Assembly: GCF_904066215.1 (NCBI RefSeq)
Contig: NZ_LR880474.1
Location: forward strand, 2,480,001 to 2,544,000
Length of the DNA stretch: 64,000 nucleotides
Direction: 5' to 3'
DNA from: Microbacterium sp. Nx66
GTDB taxonomy: Bacteria > Actinomycetota > Actinomycetes > Actinomycetales > Microbacteriaceae
Part shown: in pieces, positions 8,858 to 18,098 of the stretch
How the letters are laid out: each line of letters starts with the position of its first letter
Numbering within the stretch: the stretch's first letter is position 1
The notes under the pieces: generated by a model
The model's input: only the letters and a program-made list of their open reading frames with translations
Told to the model about the DNA's origin: nothing
The model's database searches: none
Program-made: the position numbers and the translations under genes

Positions 8858-11044
8858 ATGTCCCGCCCCGCCCCCGCACCGACGCCGCCGACCCGCGAGC
8901 GCACCCGACGCCACTCCTGGCTGCGCGTGTTCCTCCCGGTCGCCCTCATCCTGGTGTGGCTGGCGGGTGCCTCCTTCGGCGGTCCGCTGTTCGGCAAGGT
9001 CGACGAGGTGTCGTCCAACGATCAGACGACGTACCTGCCGGAGTCCGCGGACGCCACGACGGTGCAGCAGCTCCTCGGTGAGTTCACCGACAGCGACGCG
9101 ATCCCGGCGATCGCGGTCTTCACCTCCGAGGAGGAGCTGACGCCGTCCGAACTCGAGGCGATCTCCGCCGCCGTGGCGGACGCCCCGGACGTGGAGGGGG
9201 TCACTGACGACGTCTCCCCCGCGCTCCCCTCCGAGGACGGCCGGGCCGTGCAGGCCTTCATCCCGATCGACGGCGACGCCGAGCTCAGCGATGCCACCGC
9301 CGCTCTCGGCGACGAGCTGCGCGCGGCGGTACCGGACGACATCACGGTCTACATCACGGGGCCGGCAGGCTTCACAGCCGACCTCGCCGCCGGGTTCGCC
9401 GGCATCGACGGACTCCTGCTCGGTGTCGCCCTGCTCGCCGTGCTCGTGATCCTCGTCCTCGTCTACCGTTCGTTCCTGCTGCCGCTCGTCGTGCTCTCCA
9501 CGAGCCTGTTCGCGCTGTGCGTCGCGCTCCTCGTCGTGTGGTGGCTGGCGAAATGGGAGATCCTGCTGCTCAGCGGGCAGACCCAGGGGATCCTCTTCAT
9601 CCTCGTGATCGGCGCCGCCACCGACTACGCGCTCCTGTTCGTCGCGCGGTTCCGGGAGGAGCTGCGGGTCGCGCAGGACAAGGGCGTCGCCCTCCTCGCC
9701 GCGTGGAAGGGATCGGTCGAACCGATCGTCGCCTCCGGGGGCACCGTGATCGCGGGACTCCTGTGCCTGCTGCTCAGCGACCTGAAGTCGAACAGCACGC
9801 TCGGCCCGGTCGCGGCGATCGGCATCGTGTTCGCGATGCTCTCGGCCCTCACGCTCCTGCCCGCGCTGCTGCTGTTGTTCGGACGCGCGGTCTTCTGGCC
9901 CCGGCGTCCCCGGTTCGAGCCCGAGGTCGTGGCCGAGGAGCACGGCATGCGCACCACCGGCCTCTGGGCGCGACTGTCGGGCCTCATCAAGAAGCGCCCC
10001 CGCGTCATCTGGATCGCGACCACCCTCGTCCTCCTCGCCGGCGCGGCCGGCGTCACACAGCTCGACGCACAGGGCGTCCCGCAGTCCGACCTCGTGCTCG
10101 GAGCGTCGGAGGCGCGCGACGGTCAGGTCGCACTCGGTGAGCACTTCCCCGGCGGCTCAGGGAGCCCCGTCTCCGTGATCGTGGACGAGGACCGCCTGCA
10201 GGATGCCGCCGACGTGCTCCTCGCGAACGACGGGATCGACGGGGTGACCGTCACCGCGGCCGATTCCCCGAGCGGGTCCGCCCCGGTGACGACGGACGGG
10301 ATCACGGCCGTCGGCCCTCCCGGGACCCCCGCTCCGGAGCCCACGACGGTCGACGGCCAGGTGCTCCTGCAGGGGACGCTGACGGGTGCGGCCGATTCCG
10401 CCGCGGCCGCCTCCACCGTGCGCGAGCTGCGCGGAGAGCTCGACGACATCGGAGCCGTGGTGGGCGGGGTGACGGCCACCTCGATCGACACGAACGACGC
10501 GTCCATCCACGACCGCAACCTCATCATCCCGGTGATCCTCGTCGTCATCATGATCATCCTGATGCTGCTCCTGCGCTCGATCCTGGCGCCGGTGCTGCTG
10601 ATCCTCACGACGGTGCTGTCCTTCGGTACGGCGATGGGCGTCTCGGCGCTGGTGTTCAACGGCATCTTCGACTTCCCCGGTGCCGACCCCGCGGTCCCGC
10701 TCTACGGCTTCGTGTTCCTCGTCGCCCTGGGCATCGACTACAACATCTTCCTCATGACGAGGGTGCGGGAGGAGTCGAAGCAGCACGGGACGAGGGAGGG
10801 CATCCTCCGCGGGCTCTCCATCACCGGCGGCGTGATCACCTCCGCCGGGCTGGTGCTGGCGGCGACGTTCGCGGCACTGTCGGTGATCCCGATCCTCTTC
10901 CTCGTGCAGCTCGCGTTCATCGTCGCGTTCGGCGTGCTGCTGGACACGTTCGTGGTGCGTTCGCTCCTCGTGCCCGCACTCGCCTACGACATCGGGAAGA
11001 CCATCTGGTGGCCGTCGAAGCTGTGGCGGCGCGGGCAGCCCTGA
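8858..11044 (+). CDS. MmpL/RND-family lipid transporter of the carotenoid locus
   Basis: 728 residues with the two-repeat layout of actinobacterial MmpL proteins: one helix at residues 27-50, a periplasmic domain, five helices (about 175-345), a linker, a helix at 383-400, a second periplasmic domain and five more helices (about 560-715). The proton-relay helices contain GAATDYALLFVARFREE and ALGIDYNIFLMTRVREE, the usual DY pairs. An MmpL gene also sits inside the crt operon of Corynebacterium glutamicum; here it is last, 37 bases after crtEb with AAAGGA before the ATG. A role in exporting or placing carotenoid or another lipid in the envelope is inferred. Confidence 0.88.
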   Translation: MSRPAPAPTPPTRERTRRHSWLRVFLPVALILVWLAGASFGGPLFGKVDEVSSNDQTTYLPESADATTVQQLLGEFTDSDAIPAIAVFTSEEELTPSELEAISAAVADAPDVEGVTDDVSPALPSEDGRAVQAFIPIDGDAELSDATAALGDELRAAVPDDITVYITGPAGFTADLAAGFAGIDGLLLGVALLAVLVILVLVYRSFLLPLVVLSTSLFALCVALLVVWWLAKWEILLLSGQTQGILFILVIGAATDYALLFVARFREELRVAQDKGVALLAAWKGSVEPIVASGGTVIAGLLCLLLSDLKSNSTLGPVAAIGIVFAMLSALTLLPALLLLFGRAVFWPRRPRFEPEVVAEEHGMRTTGLWARLSGLIKKRPRVIWIATTLVLLAGAAGVTQLDAQGVPQSDLVLGASEARDGQVALGEHFPGGSGSPVSVIVDEDRLQDAADVLLANDGIDGVTVTAADSPSGSAPVTTDGITAVGPPGTPAPEPTTVDGQVLLQGTLTGAADSAAAASTVRELRGELDDIGAVVGGVTATSIDTNDASIHDRNLIIPVILVVIMIILMLLLRSILAPVLLILTTVLSFGTAMGVSALVFNGIFDFPGADPAVPLYGFVFLVALGIDYNIFLMTRVREESKQHGTREGILRGLSITGGVITSAGLVLAATFAALSVIPILFLVQLAFIVAFGVLLDTFVVRSLLVPALAYDIGKTIWWPSKLWRRGQP

Positions 11045-11062
11045 CGCATGCGGAAGCGGGAG

Positions 11063-11136
11063 TGCCCTCGACAGGATTCGAACCTGCGACCTGCCCTTTA
11101 GGAGAGGGCTGCTCTATCCTGCTGAGCTACGAGGGC
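11063..11136 (-). tRNA. tRNA-Arg (anticodon CCU)
   Basis: 74 nt on the minus strand. Seven-base acceptor stem GCCCTCG/CGAGGGC with discriminator A, D-loop AGCAGGATAG, anticodon arm GCCCT-CTCCTAA-AGGGC giving anticodon CCU, and the T-arm GCAGGTTCGAATCCTGT. CCA is not encoded. A TAGACT -10-like box lies at 11145-11150, just upstream. It reads the rare AGG codon. Confidence 0.97.
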
Positions 11137-11183
11137 GCACAGCCAGTCTACGGGACCACGGTTGCGCGCCCTCGCGCTGGCTC

Positions 11184-11681
11184 TCACGCGGCGAGGGCGA
11201 GGTAGGGCTCCCAGCGGGGATCGCTGCGCTCCACCCCGCGCACCGTCCACGCCGTCCCGTGCGGCGGGCGCGGCGTGAACCGCAACTGCCACCGCATCTC
11301 CTGCGGGGTGCGGTTGCTCTTGAGGTTGTTGCAGCGCAGGCAGCAGGCGACGAGGTTCTCCCAGGAGTCCGCGCCGCCGCGCGAGCGGGGCAGGACGTGG
11401 TCGATCGTCGCCGCGGCCTTGCCGCAGTATCCGCAGCGATGCCCGTCGCGCCGCAGGACCCCGCGGCGGGTGACCGGCACGCGACGGCTGAGCGGGACGC
11501 GCACGTAACGGGAGAGGATGATCACCGCCGGACGATCGTAGACGCCGTGGGTTCCCCAGACGGGGTCGTCCTCGACTCTCTCGATGACCGTCGCCTTGTC
11601 GTTCATGACCAGGACGAGGGCTCTCTTGAAGGACACGATCGCCAAGGGCTCGTATCCGGCGTTCAGGACCAGTGTGCGCAT
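11184..11681 (-). CDS. HNH endonuclease-domain protein
   Basis: 165 residues. The core HNH fold lies at about residues 78-125: zinc-type pair Cys83/Cys86 (HRCGYC), the DH pair at 94-95 (TIDHVLPRSRGG), Asn109, and second pair Cys114/Cys117 with Asn118 (CLRCNN). The N-terminal MRTLVLNAGYEPLAIVSFKR is the signature of a widespread actinobacterial single-gene HNH family. It cuts or repairs DNA by family analogy; the physiological target is not known. A GAGAGGAT sequence precedes the ATG. No restriction methylase or toxin partner lies nearby. Confidence 0.85.
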   Translation of the reverse strand: MRTLVLNAGYEPLAIVSFKRALVLVMNDKATVIERVEDDPVWGTHGVYDRPAVIILSRYVRVPLSRRVPVTRRGVLRRDGHRCGYCGKAAATIDHVLPRSRGGADSWENLVACCLRCNNLKSNRTPQEMRWQLRFTPRPPHGTAWTVRGVERSDPRWEPYLALAA

Positions 11682-11771
11682 TCGTCATCCTCTCGATCCG
11701 CCGGGACGGCTTCCCGGCACTCTCGACTCACACGACGTCGTGCAGGAGGAGGAGTGTTCGCAGGGACGAGA

Positions 11772-11935
11772 AAAGGCGCCGTCTACAGACGGCGCCTTTC
11801 GCGCGCGGCAGCACCGCGGCATCCCTGCGGGCAATGCCGAAGGACGTGACGACCGAGAGCGTCCATGGTTCGGATGCTCGGTGTTCGCTCCATCAGCCTC
11901 TCCCGCCTGTATGACGACGGGTTCAGGCTAACCCA
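11772..11935 (-). other. Gene-free stretch with terminator hairpin; candidate small transcript
   Basis: Between the HNH start (11681) and the M23 stop (11989) there is no convincing protein gene. On the minus strand a perfect 12-bp stem (11772-11799, loop TACA) followed by a T-rich run forms an intrinsic terminator. A possible promoter sits in GGGTTAGCCTGAACCC (11919-11934, itself an imperfect palindrome). A 36-codon frame (11893 to 11783) starts after GGGAGAGG but ends inside the terminator stem, so it is only a weak candidate. The stretch may be the 3' untranslated end of the M23 message or a separate small RNA. Confidence 0.35.
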
Positions 11936-11988
11936 TCCCGCGAGGACCGGGGCGGAACGGGAGATGAATGCTCGAGAACGTGTCCCGG

Positions 11989-12822
11989 TCAGCCGGCGTT
12001 GACGGAAAGCCAGGACATCGGCTCGACGAGGCCGCCGTTGATCCAGACCTCGAAATGGAGGTGGTTCGCGGTCGACCGTCCCGTGCTGCCCACATAGCCG
12101 ATCAGCTGTCCGGCGGCGACGGTCTGCCCGGCCTGCACCTGGCGCGACCCGTAGAGCATGTGTCCGTACGTGGTCTGGACCTGCTGACCGCCCACGACGC
12201 TGTCCAGCATGACGGCGACGCCGTAGCCGCCGATGCTCTCGGCGGAGGCGCGCACGACGCCGGCCGCGGCGGCGTAGATCGGCGTGCCGGCGGGTGCGAG
12301 CATGTCGGCGCCGTTGTGGCCGCCGCCGACGGTGCGGCTGACGTTCCAGGAGCCGAGCGGCAGCGGGTAGCGGACCTGGCCGGAGCCGGGAGCGACGAGT
12401 GCGTAGCCGGCCGTGTTGAAGGTGCCGGACGAGGGTGCGGACGCGGACGCGGAGGCAGCGGCAGCGGCGGCCCGCGCCGCGGCGGCGGCGGCCTCTTCGG
12501 CCTTCTTCTTCTCGATCTCCTCCGGCGTGGTCGCGCTGAAGGCACCGCGCACGAGCGGAGCGGCCGTGGCCTCCGACGCGACGACGAGCGACTGCGCGTC
12601 GACCGCGGCGAGCTGCTGCACGGTCTGCGCCGTGGCGTCCGTCGGCTTGGACGCCGCGTAGGCGGGCAGCGCGACAGCGGCGACGAGAGCGCCGACAGCA
12701 CCGAAGATCGCCACCGACCGGAGAGGGGCTGCGATCTTCCGAGCACTGACCCGTGCACCGGTGCGCCGGGCGGGTACTCGATCTTCAGATGTCTTCGCGG
12801 TCGGTTCGATGTCTGCGGCCAA
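11989..12822 (-). CDS. M23-family peptidoglycan endopeptidase, secreted
   Basis: About 277 residues. A lysostaphin-type zinc peptidase (LytM/M23) that cuts peptidoglycan cross-bridges or modulates division. Zinc ligands His169 and Asp173 (GGHNGADM) and His256 (HLHFEVW), with His221 in TYGHM. An N-terminal hydrophobic stretch (about 37-56, ending AYAAS) is a signal or anchor, then an Ala/Lys/Glu-rich coiled segment (100-128). The best start is TTG at 12822, eight bases after AGGAGG; a longer frame to 12897 runs into the leader. The long structured leader upstream suggests riboswitch control. Confidence 0.85.
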   Translation of the reverse strand: MAADIEPTAKTSEDRVPARRTGARVSARKIAAPLRSVAIFGAVGALVAAVALPAYAASKPTDATAQTVQQLAAVDAQSLVVASEATAAPLVRGAFSATTPEEIEKKKAEEAAAAAARAAAAAASASASAPSSGTFNTAGYALVAPGSGQVRYPLPLGSWNVSRTVGGGHNGADMLAPAGTPIYAAAAGVVRASAESIGGYGVAVMLDSVVGGQQVQTTYGHMLYGSRQVQAGQTVAAGQLIGYVGSTGRSTANHLHFEVWINGGLVEPMSWLSVNAG

Positions 12823-12867
12823 AACGTGGTCCTCCTGAGCCCTCGCACCTCGGGTGGTGCTGGCCCG

Positions 12868-13000
12868 TCGACGTTCTGCCCCAGGGCAGAGATGCACTAC
12901 TCGGGTTCGAGTGCGTCCCTGTCGGGAAGACGACGAGCCGGAAGGCGGATCTTCGCGGTTCGCCCCCAGCGGGCTTCTTCGCTGAGGACCTGACCGAGGT
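12868..13000 (-). promoter_or_regulatory. Candidate ydaO-type c-di-AMP riboswitch in the M23 leader
   Basis: The roughly 190-base leader of the M23 gene contains, in transcript order, CAGCGAAGAAGCCCGCTGGG, GGGGGCGAACCG, a hairpin-rich middle and CGAACCCGAGTAGTGCATCT, which resemble the conserved blocks of the ydaO/yuaA c-di-AMP aptamer (GCGGGGGAACC and GAACCCGUCAGCU-like elements). Such riboswitches often precede cell-wall hydrolase genes in actinobacteria. Boundaries are approximate; assignment is by eye, without a covariance model. Confidence 0.5.
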
Positions 13001-13058
13001 TACCGGAAGATAACGATCATGTCACCCTGGGAAACTGACAATCCTCGGTGAGGCCTTC

Positions 13059-13760
13059 TCAGGCCGGTTCGCCGACGAGGAAGATGTGCGAGGCCAGCTC
13101 CACGGGGAGCTCGAGACCCTCCTCCTTGCCGTCCATCTGGATGAGCACATAGCCCTCGTTGAAGCGGAAGTCGCCGCGGGCCCCGGGCACGACGCCCGCG
13201 TCACGCAGCTGCTCCAGGAGCTCCGGGTCGACCTGGGCCGGCTCGGCGAGACGGCGGACCGTCCCCTCGACCGGCTCGCCTGCGGCGTTCAGCCGCTGCA
13301 CGAGACCGATCACACCCTCGTCGAAGGTGCGGGCGGGAAGGTCGCCGAGCTGGTCGAGACCGGGGATCGGGTTGCCGTACGGCGACTCGGTGGGGTGCCC
13401 GAGCAGCTCGACGAGACGACGCTCCACCTGCTCGCTCATGACGTGCTCCCAGCGACAGGCCTCCTCGTGCACGAAGGCCCAGTCCAGCCCGATCACGTCC
13501 GACAGCAGACGCTCGGCGAGGCGGTGCTTGCGCATCACGTCGACGGCCTTGCGGCGCCCGGCGTCGGTGAGCTCGAGCGTGCGGTCCTCGGACACCACGA
13601 CGAGGCCGTCGCGCTCCATGCGACCGACGGTCTGCGAGACCGTCGGTCCGGAGTGCCCGAGGCGCTCCGAGATGCGCGCCCGCAGCGGCACGATGTTCTC
13701 CTCCTCGAGTTCGAGGATGGTGCGGAGATACATCTCCGTGGTGTCGATCAGATCCGTCAT
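13059..13760 (-). CDS. dtxR: DtxR/IdeR-type iron-dependent repressor
   Basis: 233 residues, three-domain DtxR family. HTH at about residues 24-50 (ISERLGHSGPTVSQTVGRME); metal ligands at the same numbering as corynebacterial DtxR: His79, His98, Cys102, Glu105, His106 (HEEACRWEHVMSEQVERRL); a C-terminal SH3-like domain from about residue 145. Cys102 favours iron rather than manganese. ATG at 13760 follows GGAGGG. A TAGGC-AA-GCCTA palindrome 20 bases upstream looks like an iron box, so autoregulation is likely. It represses iron-uptake genes when Fe(II) is plentiful; such targets are not in this window. Confidence 0.93.
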   Translation of the reverse strand: MTDLIDTTEMYLRTILELEEENIVPLRARISERLGHSGPTVSQTVGRMERDGLVVVSEDRTLELTDAGRRKAVDVMRKHRLAERLLSDVIGLDWAFVHEEACRWEHVMSEQVERRLVELLGHPTESPYGNPIPGLDQLGDLPARTFDEGVIGLVQRLNAAGEPVEGTVRRLAEPAQVDPELLEQLRDAGVVPGARGDFRFNEGYVLIQMDGKEEGLELPVELASHIFLVGEPA

Positions 13761-13779
13761 GTGGGCCCTCCGGAAGTTC

Positions 13780-13793
13780 TTAGGCAAGCCTAC
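13780..13793. promoter_or_regulatory. DtxR iron-box-like operator
   Basis: TTAGGCAAGCCTA upstream of the DtxR gene contains the perfect palindrome TAGGC-AA-GCCTA (13781-13792), close to the core of the DtxR/IdeR consensus TTAGGTTAGCCTAACCTAA. Position 20-33 bases before the ATG fits autoregulation. Confidence 0.6.
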
Positions 13794-13851
13794 ATTCCTC
13801 CGGCGACATCGGACGGGGTCGCGGACGGGAGGAACGGCGGGATCCCCCTAG

Positions 13852-14973
<1,122 letters not shown>

Positions 14974-14982
14974 GCGTCCGCC

Positions 14983-15594
14983 TCACTCCTCTTCGTCGCC
15001 GGCGTCCGCATCGCGGGCGTCGGCGTCGTCGTCTTCGGAGTCCTCTGCCTCGTCGTCCTCGTCGTCCTCATCGGACGCGTCGAGTTCGTCGTCCTGATCG
15101 GACGGGTCGAGCTCGTCGATGTCCACGCCGTCGAGGTCACCGGCATGGAGGATGTCGGAGCCGTCCTCGTCGAGTTCGTCATCGTCGATGCCGTCGTCGT
15201 CGAGGTCGCCGTCGGCGTCCTCTTCTTCCCCGTCGGCGTCCTCACCACCGGCAGCGGCGGCCTCGGCCAGCTCCGCCTGGTGTGCGCGGTACTCGGCGAG
15301 GCGTTCCGCCCACGGCACCCACTCCGGGGCCAGCAGAGCACCATCGCCGGGGAGCAGCTCGACCTCGAGGACGGTGGGCTCCTCGTCCTCGACACGGGCG
15401 ACCGTCACCGTCCAGTACCAGCCGGGGTAGCCGGGGAGCCGGTTCTCGAATCGCAGGGAGACGGATCCGTCCTCCTCCGGCGTGAAGCCGGCAGCCGGCC
15501 CGACCGTGGCGGCAGGGGTGATCTCGCGCAGGGCGGCGAGCGCGAGGTCGTGCGCCTCGACGAGCCGCGCGTCGGCGTCAGGCTTCGAGGTCAT
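14983..15594 (-). CDS. DUF3027 protein with long acidic tail
   Basis: 203 residues. The N-terminal ~110 residues carry the DUF3027 domain (LPGYPGWYWTVTVARVEDEE, then LLPGDGALLAPEWVPWAERL). Residues about 118-203 are almost entirely Asp/Glu with some Ala/Ser, a low-complexity acidic tail that would be disordered. The ATG lies 17 bases inside the end of the cold-shock gene, so the two are one transcript. Function is unknown; an acidic tail next to a nucleic-acid-binding cold-shock protein could mimic nucleic acid or bind basic proteins, which is speculation. Confidence 0.82.
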   Translation of the reverse strand: MTSKPDADARLVEAHDLALAALREITPAATVGPAAGFTPEEDGSVSLRFENRLPGYPGWYWTVTVARVEDEEPTVLEVELLPGDGALLAPEWVPWAERLAEYRAHQAELAEAAAAGGEDADGEEEDADGDLDDDGIDDDELDEDGSDILHAGDLDGVDIDELDPSDQDDELDASDEDDEDDEAEDSEDDDADARDADAGDEEE

Positions 15595-15958
15595 CGGCGA
15601 CCTTGCGCAGGACGGCCGCGATCTTGCGGCCGTGGCTCGAGGAGGGGTAGCGGCCGCGGCGCAGGTCGCCGCCGATGCCGTCGAGGAGCTTCACGAGATC
15701 CTCGATGATGATCGCCATGTCGTCGGCGGGCTTGCGCTTCGCCTTCGCGAGACTGGGCGGCGCTTCGAGCACCCGGACCGACAGCGCCTGGAGACCGCGC
15801 TTGCCGTCGGCCACGCCGAACTCCACGCGCGCACCCGCCTTCACCGCGGTGCCGGCCGGCATCGCGGAGGCGTGCAGGAAGACGTCCTGGCCGTCATCGC
15901 TGGCGATGAAGCCGAAACCCTTGTCTTCGTCGTAGAACCTGACCTTGCCGGTGGGCAT
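15578..15958 (-). CDS. Cold-shock domain protein with C-terminal extension
   Basis: 126 residues. Residues 1-65 form a cold-shock domain with RNP1-like KGFGFIA and RNP2-like DVFLHAS, binding single-stranded RNA or DNA. Unlike the 67-residue classical CspA, it has a 60-residue extension (APPSLAKAKRKPADDMAIII...GRKIAAVLRKVADDLEA), common in actinobacterial CspB-type proteins next to DUF3027. Start ATG at 15958; an open frame continues to 16819 but has no recognisable protein and runs antisense to real genes. Overlaps the DUF3027 start by 17 bases. Confidence 0.9.
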   Translation of the reverse strand: MPTGKVRFYDEDKGFGFIASDDGQDVFLHASAMPAGTAVKAGARVEFGVADGKRGLQALSVRVLEAPPSLAKAKRKPADDMAIIIEDLVKLLDGIGGDLRRGRYPSSSHGRKIAAVLRKVADDLEA

Positions 15959-16072
15959 GGGAGAACCTCGCTGGATCGAATGCGGACGGAGCGCGCTCGT
16001 GCGCGTGTCCCCCAGCCTACCGGTCACGGGCGGAACGGAACCGCTCCCGCGCGTGCGAGTAGGCTGGGGCGG

Positions 16073-16348
16073 ATGAGTACGCAGAGTCCCGGACCGGAGG
16101 TCCCCATCCGTCGGATCGACCGCATCCTGGCGTTCACCGCGCTCGGTATCGCGGCCGCGTCGGTGATCTGCTTCTTCGTCATCATCATCGGCACCGCGCT
16201 CGGCATGGACAGGGCCGCGTTCGGTGAGGGCCTGTGGCCGGTGATCGCCGCGATCCCCTACTGGGGGCTGCCGCTCGCCTTCGTCATGATCATCGCGCTG
16301 CTGGTGATGAGCTTCGTGCGGAAGGGTCGCGCCGAGTCGCGTCGCTGA
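16073..16348 (+). CDS. Small two-helix membrane protein, unknown function
   Basis: 91 residues with two transmembrane helices (about residues 17-42 and 56-80), a short acidic N-terminus and a basic C-terminus (RKGRAESRR), which predicts a cytosolic C-terminal end. Divergent from the cold-shock gene and ten bases before the helicase-partner gene. TAGGCT at 16060-16065 lies seven bases before the ATG, with no ribosome binding site, so a leaderless start is likely. I do not recognise a named family. Confidence 0.7.
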   Translation: MSTQSPGPEVPIRRIDRILAFTALGIAAASVICFFVIIIGTALGMDRAAFGEGLWPVIAAIPYWGLPLAFVMIIALLVMSFVRKGRAESRR

Positions 16349-16358
16349 GGCCGCATCG

Positions 16359-18062
16359 ATGAGCACGCACGCACGCCCGTTGGCCGACGACCTGGCCGCG
16401 GCGAGCGATGACGAGCTGACGGCGCTGCTGACCGCGCGCGGTGTGCGTCCCGATGTCGCCTGGCAGGATCTCTTCGACGCGGCCGAGTCCCTGCTGGACG
16501 CCGCGTCGATCGGCCGTGCGCTGCCCGCTCTGACCGCCGCGGAGGCCGCCGCGCTCGTCGACGCCGTGGCGGGAGACGGAGCCGGCGCCGGCCGCGAGCG
16601 TCTGACCGCGCTCGCCCTGCTCCGCGCCGACGGCACACCGCACCCGCCCGTCGCCGAGGCGGTGGCCGGGAGGTCTCGGCCTGCTCCCCTCGACGAGACC
16701 CCCGCACCGGCAGCGGAGGAGTCCGTCTCCGCGCACGCCGCGGAGCGCGCCTTCACCACCGTCGGCGTGCTCGCCGACATCCTGCTCCTCGCCAGGGAGC
16801 AGCCGTTCACCCTCCTCATGGGCGGTGCGGTGAGCGCGGGCCAGAAGCGTCAGCTCACCGAGACGGGCCTCGATGTCGAGAGCGTCGATCCGCTGGTGGC
16901 GCTCGCCGTGCGCGCCGGTCTCGCCGCTCCCGTCGAGCGCCTGCTACGCACCACCCCTGCGGCCGAGGACTGGCTCCGTTCCCCCGCGCCCGCACGCTGG
17001 AACCTCCTGGCCACCGCCTTCCGTGACACGCTCCCCCGCGGGATCCGCACGGCGACGGGAGGGTGGCTGCCGCCGAGTCAATGGCCCCTCGCCCATCCCT
17101 GGGATCCGGCCTGGCCGGAGGAGGCGGCTCGACAGTTCGAGGCCGCTCGTCTTCTCGGCCTCATCGCGGAGGACGGCTCCGAGCCCCCGTGGTCCGTGGC
17201 GCTGCGGCGCGGCGAGGAGGCCGAGCCCTCCGCCCTTTCGGCGCTCCTACCCGCGGAGGTGGACCGGATCTTCCTCCAGAACGACCTCACCGCGATCGCC
17301 CCGGGCCCCCTGCAGCCTGCCCTGGACGTGCGGCTGCGGACCATGGCCCGTCGGGAGTCCGCCTCCCAGGCCTCGTCGTACCGCTTCACCGCGGAGTCGG
17401 TCGCACATGCGTTCGCCGCAGGGGAGGACGAGGCCTCGATCCTGGGGTTCCTCGGCGAGATCTCGCTCACGGGCATTCCGCAGCCCCTCGGCTACCTCGT
17501 CGCGCAGACCGGCCAACGCCACGGACTCGTGCGGGTCTCCGTGGACGAGGAGACGGGGCGCACGCGGGTGGAGAGCACGGACGCGCACCTCCTCGAAGCC
17601 ATGGCGGTCGACCAGTCGCTCCGGCCGCTCGGGCTCACCGCGCACGTCGGCTCGCTGACGACCAAGGTCGGGCAGGACACGGTCTACTGGGCGCTGACCG
17701 ACGCCAGGTACCCCGCGACCCTCGTCGATCGCGACGGGACCGTCGCTGTACGCACGCGACACCCGGCTGCCGTACCCGACCCCGCCCCCGCCCCCGACTA
17801 CGCACCGCTGATCGCGCGGCTGCGCGAACGCCAGGGACCCGACGCGGACGCCGCGTGGCTGGACAGGGAGCTGGAGGCGGCGGTGCGCGCGAAGGCCGTG
17901 CTGCGGGTGACGGTCGGCATGCCGGACGGATCCACCAGGGACCTCCTCCTCGAGGCCACCGGGATCGGCGGCGGACGGCTGCGGGGAAGGGACAGGGCGG
18001 CCGATGTCGAGCGCACCCTGCCCGTGTCGAGCATCCGCGCCGCGACCGTCGTCCCGACCTAG
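16359..18062 (+). CDS. Helicase_C_3/XPB-N-like partner protein of bacterial XPB
   Basis: 567 residues. Conserved actinobacterial protein with no Walker motifs; the region about residues 290-470 resembles the domain called helicase conserved C-terminal/XPB-Ssl2 N-terminal-like (FLQNDLTAIAPGPLQPALDV, then SYRFTAESVAHAFAAGEDE and HVGSLTTKVGQDTVYWALTD). It lies immediately upstream of the XPB helicase gene, as Rv0862c lies next to ercc3 in Mycobacterium tuberculosis. A role in the same DNA transaction (nucleotide excision or transcription-linked repair) is inferred from that constant pairing. N-terminal 270 residues are Ala-rich and without a recognised fold. Confidence 0.8.
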   Translation: MSTHARPLADDLAAASDDELTALLTARGVRPDVAWQDLFDAAESLLDAASIGRALPALTAAEAAALVDAVAGDGAGAGRERLTALALLRADGTPHPPVAEAVAGRSRPAPLDETPAPAAEESVSAHAAERAFTTVGVLADILLLAREQPFTLLMGGAVSAGQKRQLTETGLDVESVDPLVALAVRAGLAAPVERLLRTTPAAEDWLRSPAPARWNLLATAFRDTLPRGIRTATGGWLPPSQWPLAHPWDPAWPEEAARQFEAARLLGLIAEDGSEPPWSVALRRGEEAEPSALSALLPAEVDRIFLQNDLTAIAPGPLQPALDVRLRTMARRESASQASSYRFTAESVAHAFAAGEDEASILGFLGEISLTGIPQPLGYLVAQTGQRHGLVRVSVDEETGRTRVESTDAHLLEAMAVDQSLRPLGLTAHVGSLTTKVGQDTVYWALTDARYPATLVDRDGTVAVRTRHPAAVPDPAPAPDYAPLIARLRERQGPDADAAWLDRELEAAVRAKAVLRVTVGMPDGSTRDLLLEATGIGGGRLRGRDRAADVERTLPVSSIRAATVVPT

Positions 18063-18098
18063 GCCCCGTGCATCCACGGGCCGGTAGACTGGTCAGCT

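Noticed and set aside
11783..11893. A 36-codon minus-strand frame with a possible ribosome binding site
   Set aside because: It ends inside a terminator stem and has no similarity to a known small protein; kept only as part of a candidate transcript.
15959..16819. Upstream extension of the cold-shock frame to 16819
   Set aside because: The extra sequence is Ser/Ala/Arg-rich and antisense to two other genes; the cold-shock domain begins exactly at the ATG at 15958.
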